Assembly: GCA_030280995.1 (NCBI GenBank)
Contig: JASXTE010000008.1
Location: 22,185,693 to 22,249,692 of the forward strand
Direction of reading: 5' to 3'
Origin: Hemileia vastatrix
Taxonomy: Eukaryota > Basidiomycota > Pucciniomycetes > Pucciniales > Zaghouaniaceae
DNA length: 64,000 nt
Shown here: piece by piece, positions 32,901-47,381 of the stretch
Position numbering within the stretch: the stretch's first letter is position 1
How the letters are laid out: every line of letters starts with the position of its first letter
Notes under the pieces: model-generated
Databases searched by the model: none
Seen by the model: the letters and a program-made list of their open reading frames with translations, nothing else
What the model was told of the DNA's origin: nothing
Made by a program: the position numbers and the translations under genes

Positions 32901-34387
32901 AATTGAAATAAAAAATCAAGTAATATAATTATTTTAAAAGGGAGGCAACGAGTAGACTCAAGGGACTTTATACGACAGTGAGGATTTAATAAATTTTAAT
33001 ATAATTATTTAATAAGTAGTTATTTTCAATGCGTGGTAAACACTATTATTATTATTAGACCTATTGCAACCTGTAGTTATTTATATAAAACTTAAATTAG
33101 ATTTATAATACTAATAAACATGATAATTAACATGTTTATATCAAAAGTATGTTCAAGTTTGAGTGTAAAGTAAGTGATAGAGCTACAGGGGGTTTCCCAA
33201 GGCCCTTATATAGGCAACGGGCCCTCTGAAGCGCCACAAAAAATTATATTCTATAAAAAATAAAATAAGAAATAGTTTAATAATTAAAATTAAGTGTACC
33301 AAAGCTGTAAGGGGAAAAATATAAAAGAATTAATTAAAAAATAAGTAAGAGCCCAAAAAATCCACCAATTTAACCCCAAACAAATCTTTAAAATAAGTGA
33401 GTAATTAAATAAGATTGAAACACTTGAAGTATTAACTAAATAAATTTATATCATGTTTGATAATAGCCTATTTTAAGTGAAACATAAAAATTAAACTATT
33501 TTAATATAATAATTAGTGTAATTAATTAATTAAGTCTGAAATATAAGATATTAATTAATATAACCCATTTTATTAGTGTAAGAATTAAATTAAGTTAAAA
33601 CAGTTTATTAATTTAATATTATCACTTAATTTTAGAATAAAACATTAGTAATTAATTATATAAAATGTTTTAACTAATTTAATACCTTAATGAAATAATT
33701 ATGAGTCAAAAAATCGCTCAATATTCATAATTCATATGATATAAAAGTTTTATTTAATACTTTAATTTTATTTATTTATTTAATTATATTATAAGTTTTT
33801 TTTTGATTTTTTAACTATAATATATTTAATAAATTAATTAATAATTTATAAGTATTAAATACATGAAAAATGTGCCAACAATTTATAGAATATAAAGTGT
33901 TTGATGAGTTTTAATTGTATCTATAATTTATTTAATAATAAATTTAATATAACCCTTATTTTATTTATATTATAAGACAATTGTTATATAATTTTATTAT
34001 GCAATATAATATTAATTTATATACATAAAATACATAATTTTTTGCCCTCATTAAGCTCCAATAGATCAACATACAACTTACTCGGCTCCTATTATAGCCT
34101 GGCTGACACTTTCAAAGAGTCCAGTTGCTGATTGACACTCATTGTGCACATTCTGATATTATGGGTATCACTGAGGGTTATTGCTGTTTCAATCATATGA
34201 GTCCCCTTGAATACATGAACCTTAATTATTTTCAAATGCAAAAATGGGGAAAAAATTTGTGCATCTTTAATTTAATTTAATTTTATTTTTTATTTGGTTC
34301 TTTATAATTTTTTTTTTAGGTAAAGAACCCTGAGAGGTAACATATGCCATTCCACCCAAAACTACTTATTTCAAATGTGAGAAAATT
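32901..34387. other. Very AT-rich spacer
   Basis: TTAATTAA-rich sequence with no gene or repeat structure that I can support. Confidence 0.5.
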
Positions 34388-35565
34388 TTTAAGCCTAGGT
34401 ATCCTCTAAACTGAGTAATTCTTATGTTTAAAAAAAGATCACCTTAATTCCATTAATCTTATAACTTACAAATAAAGTTATAATAGTTATATATATGGTT
34501 ATAATAGATATATATATAATTATTACACTATTATATAACTTATAGTAGTTTAAATAGCTTATTCATAGCCTTAGAATATTTATAATTTTGTTAATGGATT
34601 CATAATATACTTATCTTAAGTGATATTAAGTAATTATACACATACATAAGCTTATATGTATACATAAACCTCATATTCCGTGAAATATGTAGTTATATTA
34701 TGTATATTTAGGTCTATAAGTGGGTTTTAACCTCTTGATAGCCTATAACATTTATTTTTATGCTTATTTTAGGTCATACGTTTGTATTCAATCAAACCAC
34801 AATCCCTACAAAAGCATATACACCTTTTTTGGGTGCATATATCCAGTTTTTACAACTTAATTTGGTTCCTTTGATGGATTTTTACAGATTTATGGGTTGG
34901 GATATCATTAATGGTTTAATATGGATGCTTGGTGATGTTATTGGGGGCTTTGAAAGTTAATTTGGTTCCTTTATATGCTTTGGTTTTCATTATATACTCT
35001 TTGGATGAGTTATTTTACCTGTTTCTTTATGGTATCCACTTTTATCTGTTTATTCTATTTATGGTATGGGTCTGTGGTATCATTAATTGTGATGGAAAGT
35101 CCTTAATGGAGGTCTGGGTTTTGAAACTTCTTGAAGTGAATGCCATGGGGAGGTTATGGGCCCACAAAGTTCTGTAATTGTGGGGGACAGCAGTGACATC
35201 ATCTGGATTAAAGGTCTGTGCACTCCAGTGGATTTTGGTATAAGTAAGAGAGGATTTGACAGGTTATTGGACATCACTTATTAACTAAAATTCAAATAAA
35301 CATTATAAAACAATTATTATTATATATAAATATATTATAAAGCATTTTTAAATTGATATTATCTTTATATAAGCTATAAATATATTTTATTTATCTATTT
35401 TCCACCACTAGCATGCATAAAAATCTAACTATTGGGAATTTACATTGAGAATAACTTTTTTATTAGTCTTCCCCTGAGGTTTAATAAGTAAATAATTTAT
35501 CAATAAGTAGTAGTACCATTAATATTTACTATTAAATCATACTTAGATATTAGCTAACACTGAAA
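34388..35565 (+). repeat. 5' LTR of chromovirus copy D (1178 bp)
   Basis: Start degenerated (TTTAAGCCTAGG against TGTCAGCCTAGG) and end CTGAAA against CTGACA; otherwise collinear with the other LTRs. Confidence 0.85.
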
Positions 35566-36072
35566 ATTGGGGGTCTTTCCTAAATTATTACCTATTATCT
35601 AGTATAAGCCTTAGGACACAATTTTTACTCTAATATATCTCATACAAGCCAAATATTTGGGTCTGCAGCACATTAGTGGGTCATCATAGCTCATTAATTA
35701 TGGAAAAGAAACCTTATAATAATTTTACTAATTTTTTATTAAAAAAAATTAGGTATTTACAGTAGTAACTGTACTCAATATAAACCCAACTTCATTTGGT
35801 ATTTTGTCACCAATATAACATTCAATTAAATTTGTATTTGGTTAAATCTTGGTATACTTATTATTCACCCTTATAAAGTTCTATTTAATCTTATTATTTA
35901 ATTTTTTACAGAATTTTTTAAATTTTTCTTATATTTTAATTAAATAAATAAAGATATAAATTCAGGATAAGCTCCAGTGCTTTTATTAGTAATTATATTG
36001 CTAATCATTTTTGTCTACTAATTACCATACAGGTTTTCTCTTTTTTAGACGTGAAGAATAGTTATTTAAAGT

Positions 36073-38549
36073 CATAAGTAGTGCTCAACAGGACAATGTA
36101 AGTGATAAAACTGCTTTTAATACCAGGTCTAAAGCTAAAAACACTGTTTCAGGACATCACTATGGAGGGCCAATCCTACCCACAGCCAGAAGAAATGAGA
36201 ATAGAGAAAAAAATTCCTTATTAAAAAAGATAACTATAAAAAAGACTTCACCTCCTGTTAAGGATCAACTTTCCCATCTGGCCAAACAGGCTCTGAAGCT
36301 AGAAGAGCTAAGATCTTCCATACCAAAGGAGGTAGAACAGCTGTAAAACAACTGCAAGGTGGGATTTCAGAAAATGAACCAAACTTTGGCAGATTTAAAG
36401 GGAGTACAGCCAAATCAGCAACCCCCTACTCAATGATTATCAAGTCAGTCACAGGAAAAGATCCTGGTAGAGAAATGGAAGTAGGATTGGTTCCATCAGA
36501 AGTGGTCAAGCCACAATTTCAACAGGGATCCACCCCCTTACCAGACAATCTCAGCTCACCCTTACAGAGGAAAGCAAATGCACCAAAATTCAGGGATTAA
36601 TCCTATCCCTTGGTAAGTAGTTTACCCTCACAGATTAAACACAATAATAATGATTACAATGTAGTTAATGTTATTGATTTGAAGTCTGTCCAGAAAATTG
36701 AGGAGGACTTAAGATTATTAGGTTTTGATGTAGATAAACCTGATTTGTCTTTTGCTAATAACAATAGTACTACTTACAATAATAATACAGTTATCCCTAA
36801 GATTCGATCACTTTTTACTGAGATGAGAACTTCACAAAATAGTGAAGAATGTGAGAAGGAAATTGTGGAGTATTTTAATAATAACCCAACTGTCTATAGA
36901 ATCGTTTCAGCATTATGGAATATAATGAATGTGTGAGTAACAGACAATTAAGCTCACAAATGAAAAAATTTTGTCCTTGAAATTGAATACTTCTTGATTG
37001 GAAACAAGTATTAAGAAATTAGAGAATGAACACTTGGCTCAAACTCTTAAATATGATTCTTTAAGTAATAAATATAGTTACCTTTCAAAAAACATCTGTG
37101 AGTTAGAAAAATTGTATGAAGCACATTTATTAAAATATGAATTAAGAACAAAGTTGTCTTTTGCACAAAAAAATCAAAAGGTTTCTGATCTGTTATAAAG
37201 ATTAACTAAACTTGAGATTGAAAGTTCTAATCTACTAATAAATCAAGATAATCATAAGTATACACAGTATAACAATAATCCTTTTATTAACAAAAATGAA
37301 TCTCAATTGCTTTCAATTCCATCACAAATAAAATCATCTGGTGGAAGTTTCAAGTCTGAGAAGACAAATTTAAGTCACAAATTGGTGCAAGAGGAAATAC
37401 AAGATCATTTATCCAGAGTGAATGAGTTATTGAGTTTACCTAAGATTAGTGAGGTTAAATACAATCAGAAGCACTGACCAAAAATTGATTAGTACCCAAC
37501 TTATGATAGGGAATCCAGCTCTGATTGGCAGCATTTTATTCAAAGAATTGATAATTTAAATTTCTCATATAATTTACCAGATGAAGAAATAACATCAAAA
37601 ATTATTTCTTTATTTAAAGATGTAGCTTTATTATGGTTTGAAGCTGTATTAAGTGAGGGTAAAGATTACTCTTGGGCCGAATGGAAACACCTGATTGAAA
37701 AACAATTTGGAGTTTCTAAATTCAGACTAACCCAGCAAATATGATATGAGAAAACTAGGTATAATCCATTGAATGGTGACAAACCAATGGTATTTTGAAT
37801 GAATTTAAATAAAATATTGAAAGCCATTGAGCCAAATATGGATTTTAACTTATGGAAAGATAAAATAATATATAAATTACCTATATTTGTCAGATAAATT
37901 TTTTTAGATAGAACAATAATGGTTAATGAATACTCTGAATTGATTAATATTTTTAATGAAATATTATTGAACCATAAGTATGAAGCAAGGTACACCACTT
38001 ATAAACAAAATCATGAACCTGTGAAAAATCAGAATTAAAAAACACTTCAGGAGAGGTAGAAAAAACCTACTGCACCTGTGGTACCTAAAAAGTATGAGAC
38101 TAATACTTGTTATAAGTGTAATAAGCCTTGGGTTTAAGGCCACAAATGTGATAAAAACATAAATATTGTTGAAAATCAGAAAGAATCTGAAAATAAAACA
38201 GAAAAAATGAAAGATTCAAGTGGTTATGACAGTAATATCTCATATAGTGATGAGCATGAAGTCTGTATGTTTGAAGATGATTTGTCCATCTTTGAAAATT
38301 CAATATTAAGTATGGACTCAAATGAATCTTTAATGAATTTTGAGGATGCTGAAATTATTAAGGATATACAAGCTGAAAACTTTAAAATGACACCTATCAT
38401 GGTTCTAGAAAACATTTCTGGAGAAAATATAAATATATTATTGGCACAGGAGCTTCTGGTTCTGTTGCTTCTTCAAATATATTACAGAAAATTGATAGTG
38501 ATTATAAGTCAAAGATTGAACCCCTTCAAAGTAAAAATTAGAGAGGTTT
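36073..38549 (+). pseudogene. Gag-protease pseudogene of copy D
   Basis: Collinear with the open frame of copy A. The start codon position reads ATA, and many in-frame stops occur (for example at the 36950, 37196, 37476 and 37741 regions). The zinc knuckle here keeps GHKC, closer to the usual gypsy form than copies A and C. The protease active-site Asp region is destroyed. The decayed overlapping frame with its conserved Pro-Trp-stop ending is visible at about 36612. Non-functional. Confidence 0.85.
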
Positions 38550-39721
38550 TGTCAGCCTAGGTATTTCCAAGACTGAGTAATTCTTATGTTTAAAATAATA
38601 CAACCTTAAATAAATTAAGCTTATATCTTAAAAATAACGTTAAAACACTTATGTATATGTTTATAATACATATATATATAATTATTACACTATTATATAC
38701 CTTATAGTAGTTTAAATAGCTTATCCATAGCCTAATAATACCTATCAAGGTGTTAATGGAGTCATAATATACTTATTTTAAGTGATATTAAGTAATTATT
38801 GAAATACATAAGCTTATATGTATACATAAATCTCATATTCAGTGAAACATGCAGTATATTGTGTATCTTTAGGTCTATAAGTGGGTTTTAGCCTCTAAAT
38901 AGCCTATAAACCTTGTTTTTCTGCTTATTTTAGGTCATATGGACATATTTAGTGGATTCACAACACCTACAGAAGCATATACATCTATTTCAGGCGCATG
39001 CACTCAGTTTGGACAAGTTAATCTGTTTCCTTGGATGGATATTCACGGATTTATGTGTTGGGAGGTCATTGCTGGGTAAATATGGATGCTTGGGGATGTT
39101 ATTGGGGGCATAGACATTTAATTTTTTTCCTTTATATGCTTTGGGTTTCATTTTATTCCTTTTGTATTAGTTATTTTACCTGTTTCTTAATGGTATCCGC
39201 TTTTATCTGGATTTTCTATTTATGGTATGGGTCTGTGTTATCATTAATTGTGATGGAGGGTCCTTACTAGAGGTCTGGGTGTTGAATCTGCTTGAAGTGG
39301 ATGCCATGGGGAGGTGATGGGCCTTCACAGTGCTGTAATTTCCGGGGATAGCAGAAACATCATCTGGATTGAAGGTCTGTGCACTCCAGTGGATTTTGGT
39401 ATAAGTAAGGATGGATTTGATGGGTTACTGATCATCACTTACTAAAATTCAATTAAACATTTAAAAACCATTATTATCATTTAGAAATATATTATAAAGC
39501 CTTTATAAATTGATATTATCATTATATTAGCTATAACTATATTCTATTTATCTATTTTCCACCACTAGCACACATTTAAATCCAAGTATTGTGAGTTTTA
39601 TTTGAGTATAACTATTTTATTAGTCTTCCCCTGAGGTTTAATCACTAAATCATTTATCAATAAGTAGTAGGAATCTTAATAAATACTATTAAATCATACT
39701 TATACACTAGATACACTGTCG
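38550..39721 (+). repeat. 5' LTR of chromovirus copy C (1172 bp)
   Basis: Starts TGTCAGCCTAGG and ends CTGTCG (family consensus CTGACA). The putative primer-binding TGGGGGTC follows two bases later. Confidence 0.9.
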
Positions 39722-40223
39722 ATTGGGGGTCTTTCCTTACTTTTACCTATTGTTTAGTATAAGCCTTGGGACGTGATTTTTACTTTAGTATAGCTCAAAA
39801 AAACCTAATATTTGGGTTTGCTTCACATTAGTGGGTCATCTTAACTCAGTGATTGCGGACAAGAACCCTTTTAATAATTGTACTATTTTTTTATAATAAA
39901 TATTAGGTATTTACAGTAGTAACTGTACCCAATATAAACCCAATTTCATTTGGTATTTGGTCACCAATATAACATCCAATTAAACTGGTATTTGTTTAAA
40001 GCTTGGTAAGCTAATATTTCACCCTTATAAAGGTTTAGTTAAACTTATTATTTTTTAACAGATTTTTTGAGTTTTTCCTATATTTATTCAAATAAATAAA
40101 GATATAAATTCAGGGTAAGCTCCAGAGCTTTTATTAGTAATTGTATTGCTAATAATTTATGTCTACTAATCACCATATAGGTTTTCTCTTTTGTAGACAT
40201 AAAATATTGTTATTCTTATCAAT

Positions 40224-43200
40224 ATGAGTGCTCCCCAGGACAATGTAAATGAAAAGCCTTCTTATATTACCAGGTCTAAAGCTAATAAAAACATTGCTCA
40301 AGGACATAACCATGGAGGGTCTATCATACCCTCAGCCAGAGCAAATGAGTATAGAGGAAAAAGACGCCCTCTTAAAAAAGATTACAATAAAAAAGATGTC
40401 TCCTCCTCTGCAGGATCAACTGTCCCATCTTGAAAAATAGGTCCTGAAGTTGGAGGAATCAAAGTTTCTCATTCTGAAATAGGTAGAACGATTGCTGAAA
40501 CATTGCAAGGTAGGATTCCAAAAGATGAATAAAACCTTGGCAGAGATAAAGGGAGGCCAGCCAAGTCAGAAACCCCCTACCCCAGGAGGGTCACATCACT
40601 CCCAGGACAAAATCCTGGTAGACAAATGGAAGTGGGATTGGTTCCATCAACAATGGTCCAGTCACAGCTGCAACAGAGATCCTCCTCCTCATCAGACTTC
40701 CTCAGCTCACCCCTACAAGGGAAAGCAAAAGCGCCAAAAATCAGGACTGGCACCTATCCCATGGTAAGTTGATTACCCTCTCAGATTGAACAGAATACTG
40801 ATAATTACAATATAGGTAATATTATTGATTTCAAATCTGTACAGAGAATTGAGGAGGACTTAAGAAAATTAGTTTTTGATGTAGATACACCTGACTTTTC
40901 TTTTGTCAATAACAACAGTACTATTCATAGTAATAATACAGTTAATCCTCAGTTGCCACCACTTACTAGTGAGATGAGAAGTTCACAAGATAGTGAGAGA
41001 AATGAGAAGGAAGACATGGAGTACTTTAACAATAATCCAACTTTTTATAGAATTGTTTCAGCATTGTGGAATAGAATTACTGATTGTGAGGAACAGACAG
41101 TTAAGCTCACATGTGATACAATTTCATCCTTAACATTGAACATTTCTCAACTGGCAACACTAAATAAAGAATTAGTCAATGAACATCTTTCTCTAACTCT
41201 TAAGTATGATTCATTGAGTAATAAATATAGTGAACTTTCAAACAAATTCTGTGAGTTAGAAAAGTTGTATGAAGAACACTTATTGAAAATTGAATCAAGA
41301 ACTAAGTTATTATTTGCCCAGACAAATCAAAATGTCTCTGAGCTGCTAAAAACATTGACTAAAATTGAGATTGAAACTGCCAATCTACTAATGAACCAGG
41401 ATAATCATAAGTATACTCAGTATAATAATAATTCTTTCATTGGCAAAATTGAATCTCCTTCCTTCCCTATACCACCACAACTAAAACCATCTGGTGGTAG
41501 TGTCAAATCTGAAAATGAAAGTCACAAATACGTACAGGAGGAAATACAAGACCATTTATCAAGAGTAAATGAGTTATTAAATTTACCTGAGATTGGTGAA
41601 ATAAAATCCAATCAGAAGAACTGGCCTAAGATAGATCAGTACCCAACTTATGATGGGGAAGCCAGCTCTGATTGGCAACATTTTATTCAAAGAATTGACA
41701 TTTTGAAATTCTCATATGAATTACCAGATGAAGAAATAACATCAAAATTTATCTCTTTATTTAAGGATGTTGCTTTATTATGGTTTGAAGCTGTTTTGAA
41801 TGAGGGTAAAGATTACTCTTGGGCTGAATGGAAACAACTAATTGAAAAACAATTTGGAGGTTCTAAATTCAGACTCACTCAGCAATGATTATATGAGAAA
41901 ACTAGGTATAATACGTTTAATGGTGACAAACCTATGGTATTTTTAATGAATTTAAATTAAATATTAAAAGCCATTGAGCCAAACATGGATTTTAACTAAT
42001 GGAAAGATAGGATAATATATAAATTACCTATATCTGTCAGAGAAATTGTTGTAGCTAGAACAATTAATGTTACTGAATATTCTGACTTTATTTATATTTG
42101 TAATGAAATATTGTTAAACCATAAGTATGAAGCAAGGTATTCAACTTATAAAAAAAATATTGAGCCTGTTAAAAATCAGAATTCAAAAACACTTCAGGAG
42201 AAGCAAAAAAAACCTACTGCACCTGTAGTACCTAAAAAGTATGAAACTAATACTTGTTATAAGTGTAATAAACCTTGGGTGAAAGGTCAAAAATGTGAGA
42301 AGAATATAAATATTGTTGAAAATCAGCATGAATCTGAAAATGAAACAGAGAAAAGTAAAGATTCAAGTGATTATGACAGTAATATCTCATATAGTGTTGA
42401 AAATGAAGTCTATATGTTGGAGGATGATTTTTCCAGCTTTGAAAATCCAATATTAAATATGGACTCAAATGAATCTTTAATGAATTTTGAGGATGCTGAA
42501 ATCATTAAAGATATACAAGCTGATAACTTAAGAATGACACCTACCACGGTTCCAGCTATCATTTCTGGTGAAAATATTAATATAGTATTGGACAGAGGAG
42601 CTGCTGGTTCTGTTGTTTCTACTAATACATTACAAAGAATTGATAGTGAAAATTAGTCTAAGCTTGAACCCCTTCAAAGTAAAAATTGGAGAGGTTTTTT
42701 ATCAGTACTACACCCCATTGGTAGATACAAAGCTGCTGTTTTCTTTAAACATCAACATGGTTATGTAAGAGTAACTTGTGATTTTGTAGTAATGGATAAT
42801 ACTAACTGTAGTAACTGTTTTATCATTGAAAATGGTATTCTGACTAAGTTTGGTGTAGAATTAGACCCTGCTAATAACAATTTTACAATTGGAATTAATG
42901 GTGAAAGAAAATTTAAAATAAACTCTTTTAACACAGTTTTACATAGTGAGTCAGTAAAAAATATTCCGTGCAAAGGAAGAGAATCCAATGAGATGGAACT
43001 TCTGGAAACAGAAATTTCTAAAGCATCATTTGGCACTCAGATAAGTTAAGCTGAGAAAAAAAATTCTTTGGACTTAATTAAAGCATTTCTAATAGCTTTT
43101 ACACATGTTACAAATTAACTTGGCCTTGTAAAAGATCATGAGATGAAAGTTAGTTTAATCTGTGATATGGATAATATTCCTGCTAGTCTTAAAAAGAAAC

Positions 43201-46096
43201 CATACCCTGCTTCACCAATGAAGAGGAAAGATATAGAGGATAATTTTAAGATGTAATCAAAAATGAAAATTCTTGAGAAGGTTGAAACTAAACCAAAATA
43301 TTGTGTAATATCACCAGTGCTAATTTCTTATGAACAAGATAAAGAAAGACTGTGCGGTGATTATAGATCATTAAATACATTTACAGTAGATGATATTTAT
43401 CTCTTTCCAAGGATTGCCTCTATACATGCTACCCTTAAAGGTGCTAAGTATATAAGTTGCTTAGATTGAAATAAAGGGTACCATCAAATTCCTGTTGAAA
43501 AGAATTCACAGAATTTTTCTTTGATTACAACACACATAGGAATTTATAAATATGTCAGGATGCCACTTGGACCAAAAAATGCTCCATCAGTATTTCAGAA
43601 GTTAATGGATATAACATTCCATAATGAAATTATTGAGGGATGGTTAATGGTATACATTGATGACATCATAGTGTTCTCCAAGACATATGGTGAACACTTA
43701 ATCTATTTAAAGAAGGTATTTCAAAAAATGGATGAAATAAAAATGACCCTTGCATTGAAGAATTGTAAATTTGGGTTTGAGTCTTTAAAAGTGCTTGGTC
43801 ATATTGTATCTGGCTTACAAATAGGTGTAGACCAGAATAAGGTGGCTGCAATAAAGAGTATTGGTATTCCTCAAAATGTAAAAGATGTACAATATTTTCT
43901 TGGTATGTGTGGTTATTATAGACAATATATATAAAATTACTAATTAATTGCTGCACCATCGACCACACTGATAAAGAAATCAGAAGCTATCATTTGGAAT
44001 AATGAAAGACAACAGGCTTTTGATAAGTTGAAAAATGTTTGATGACATCTCCTATCTTGGGACTATCAGATTTCGAATTGCCTTTTGTATTATATACAGA
44101 TGCAAGTTTTATTGGTCTGGGTGCTGCTTTGCATCAAAAACAAAATATTGAAGGAAAAATGTCAGAAGTAGTAATCTGCTATATTTCACGTACTCTGAGA
44201 AGTGGTGAATTGAAATATGGTGCTACTCAACTTGAATGTTTGGCAGTAGTATGGGCTCTTGAGAAGCTATATTATTACCTTGAAGACCAAAAATTTGAGT
44301 CAATAACTGACTATAGTGCAGTTAAGTCACTCTTAAGCATGAAAACTACTAATAGACACACGTTTAGATGGCAATTGGCTGTACAAGAATACAGAGGATG
44401 GATGACTATTACACATAGAGCAGGAACCTTACACTCTAATTTAGATTTGTAATCTAAAGTAGCTCTTCCTAATAATGATGATAATCCTGCTTATGTTCCT
44501 GAGTCAGAGATTATTAAAATTTATGGCATTTATATTGTAGATCTTGAGGATGAGTTTATGCAATCAATTCTTGACATGTATGCTTCAGATCCTGACTTGA
44601 GTAAACCCACTAAAATATTAAATGATCTGTCTAATGCTTCAATGAATGTTTTAATAAAAACATTACCAAATAAGTATAAAGAGGCATTAGAAAAAGGAAA
44701 ATTTCCCATTGAGGATGGTTTTATATATTACAAGAAAAAATTAAGTAATGTAATTGTAATTTCCCCTTCAATGAAGGAGCTAATTTTAAGTATATGTCAT
44801 GATGATATCTTAGCAGGTCATTTTGACTACCATAAAACATTAACCAGAGTAAAAAACACAGCTTGGTGGATAAACATGTCTGAGGATGTTCAGAAATATA
44901 TTGGAACATGTGATTCTTGTCAAAAATCTAAAAGTTTAACAGAAAAAAGAGCTGGTATATTGCAACAAATTGAGAAACCAAAAGCTCCATGGGAAATAAT
45001 TAACATGGACTTTGTAACAGGTTTTCCAATAGCAGGGCATAAGAGCTATAACTCCTGCTGGTTAATTGTAGATATATTTACAAAAATGTGTAAATTTATT
45101 TCTACCCACAAAGAGGTTTCTGCAAAGGACTTAGCTTTTTCATGGTGGACACAAATGTTAAATATAGTAGGTTTTCCCAAAGCAATAGTCTCAGACAGAG
45201 ATTCTAAATTTACTTCTGAGTTCTGGACATCACTTATGGATGTTTCGGGGTGTCAATTAAAACTTTCTACAGCACACCATCCACAAACTTATGGGCTAGC
45301 AGAAAGAATGATACAAACCTTAGAAGATATGATAAGAAGATATTGTTCTTTTTGTATTAAATTTAAAGACAATGACAAATTCACACATGATTGGGTAACC
45401 CTTATCCCAGGTTTAGAATTTGCATACAATAGTACAGTACATTCTGTCACTGGCAAAAAGCTATTTGAGTTATGGTTGGGTTATGTACCTAATACCCCTG
45501 CTAAAACTCTTAATAAATTACCTAGATTGGATATCCATCCAGGTACAAAATCGATTCTTTAAATGCAAGAATTATGCAGAAAGCATGCTTAAGAATGTAT
45601 AAATAAGGCATTTGAGTATGAGAAGAAAAGATGGGATAGAGCCCATAAAGAGCAAATGTTCAAAGAGGGTGATGAATTCCTTATTTCTAAACTACATTTC
45701 AATTTAAATGATAATTTTAAATTGAAGGATCCATTCATTGGACCATTTTTAGTTAAAAAGATGGTTGGTAACAATGCTGTTGAGGTTATTCTATATGCAC
45801 CATATGTAAGAAAACATCCAGTATTTCCTATTTCTCTTATAAAACCATACCATTCTAATGATACTGCTCTATTTCCAAGAAGATCTGGAAGGCATAAACA
45901 GCAAGCTGAAGAAATAGTTGAAAAGGCAGAAATTGAAAAGATACTTAAAAAGAGACACCTTACAAAAGAAAAGGGAGTTGAGTATCTACTAAGGTTTAAA
46001 AATAAATCAAGTGAATATGACCAGTGGATTTCAGAAAATGAACTCTCTGATCTTAAAAATCTCTTGAAAAAATTTAAATCCAAATATTACTGTTAA
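40224..46096 (+). pseudogene. Gag-pol polyprotein of chromovirus copy C
   Basis: Order: gag (from the ATG at 40224), zinc knuckle (42260-42300, CYKCNKPWVKGQKC), protease (about 42585, D-R-G-A instead of D-T-G-A), reverse transcriptase (43200-43930, catalytic YIDD intact at 43655-43666), RNase H (44039-44450, LYTDAS), integrase with H-x6-H and CDSC finger (44795-44930) and an intact D,D,E triad (NMDFVT, VSDRDS, GLAERM), then a C-terminal chromodomain (45920-46070, VEYLLRFK). Stops occur at 40434, 41886, 42654, 43047, 43254, 43467, 43932, 44450 and elsewhere. The frame shifts by one base near 44036 and again around 45545-45600. The chromodomain places it among chromoviruses, which target integration to chromatin. 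Dead copy. Confidence 0.9.
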
Positions 46097-46194
46097 AATT
46101 CAGTATATGAATAATAGAAAATTTTAAAATTATTTTTTTATTCACTCCTTACTTATTAATTAAAATTTCTTAACATTTTTTTATTGTTATTTTT

Positions 46195-46205
46195 GGGTGA
46201 GGGAG
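46195..46205 (+). other. Polypurine tract of copy C
   Basis: GGGTGAGGGAG immediately before the 3' LTR; identical in the remnant at 19555-19565. Confidence 0.8.
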
Positions 46206-47381
46206 TGTCAGCCTAGGTATACCAAGGAATAAGTAAATCTTATTTTTAAAATAAGATTATTTTAATTCCATTAATCTTATAACTTAAAAATAAGGTTATA
46301 ATACTTATATATATGGTTATAATAGATATATATATAGTTATTACACTATTATATAATTTATAGTAGTTTAAATAGCTTATCCATAGCCTTATAATACTTA
46401 TTAAGGTTTTAATGGAGTCATAATATACTTATCTTAAGTGATATTAAGTAATTGTAGACATACATGAGCTTATATTTATACATAAACCTCATATTCAGTG
46501 AAATATGTAGTTATATTATGTATATTTAGGTCTATAAGTGGGTTTTACCTCTTAATGGCCTATAGCATTTATTTATCTGCTTATTTTAAGACATATGGAT
46601 GTATTAAGTTGAGTCACAACTCCTACACAAGCATATTCATCTTTTTCAGGTGCATATATTCAGTTTGGACAACTTAATCTGGTTCCTATGATGGATTTTT
46701 ACAGATTTATGGGTTAAGATATCATTACTGGGTTAATATGGATTCTTTGGGATGTTTTGGGGGGCTTTTGAAGTTAATTTGGCTCCTTCATATGTTTTGG
46801 GACTCAATATATACTCTTTGATGAGTTATTATACCTGTTTCTTAATGGTATCCACTTTTATCTGTTCATTCTATTAATGGTATGGGTCTGTGGTATCATT
46901 AATTGTTATGGTGGGTCCTTACTGGAGGTCTGGTTGTTGAAACTGCTTGAAGTGGATGCCATGGGGAGGTGATGGACCCTCAAAGTGCTTTAATTTCCGT
47001 GGATAGCAGTGACATCATCTGGATTGAAGGTCTGTGCACTCCAGTGGATTTTGGTATAAGTAAGAGAGGATTTGACAGGTTATTGGACATCACTTACTTA
47101 CTAAAATTCAAATAAAAACTATAACACAATTATTATCATATATAAATAAATTAAAAAGCATTCATAAATTGATATTATCTTTATATAAGCTATAACTATA
47201 TTTTATTTATCTATTTTCCGCCACTAGCACGTATAAAAATCCAAATATTGAGAGTTTATATTGAGAATAAATATTTTATTAGTCTTCCTCTTAGGTTTAA
47301 TCATTAAATCATTTATTTATAAGAAGTAGTACCATTAATATTTACTATTAAATTATACTTAGATACTAGAATACACTTACA
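46206..47381 (+). repeat. 3' LTR of chromovirus copy C (1176 bp)
   Basis: Starts TGTCAGCCTAGG and ends CTTACA; collinear with the 5' LTR. Sequence changes abruptly to unrelated DNA at 47382. Confidence 0.9.

Larger units (their letters stand above)
34388..38549 (+). mobile_element. Chromovirus copy D: 5' LTR, leader and gag-protease only, truncated
   Basis: LTR 34388-35565, leader 35566-36072, gag from about 36073 to 38549. It stops inside the protease region exactly where the LTR of copy C begins (38550). The missing pol half is not found beyond the far end of copy C, so this is not a simple insertion with both halves retained. Confidence 0.85.
38550..47381 (+). mobile_element. Chromovirus copy C, full-length layout, inactivated
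   Basis: 5' LTR 38550-39721, leader, gag-pol 40224-46096, polypurine tract 46195-46205 and 3' LTR 46206-47381, about 8.8 kb. The two LTRs differ visibly at many positions, so the insertion is old. No 5-bp target duplication is seen: the left flank is GGTTT and the right flank AGATT, consistent with a later rearrangement of one side. Confidence 0.92.
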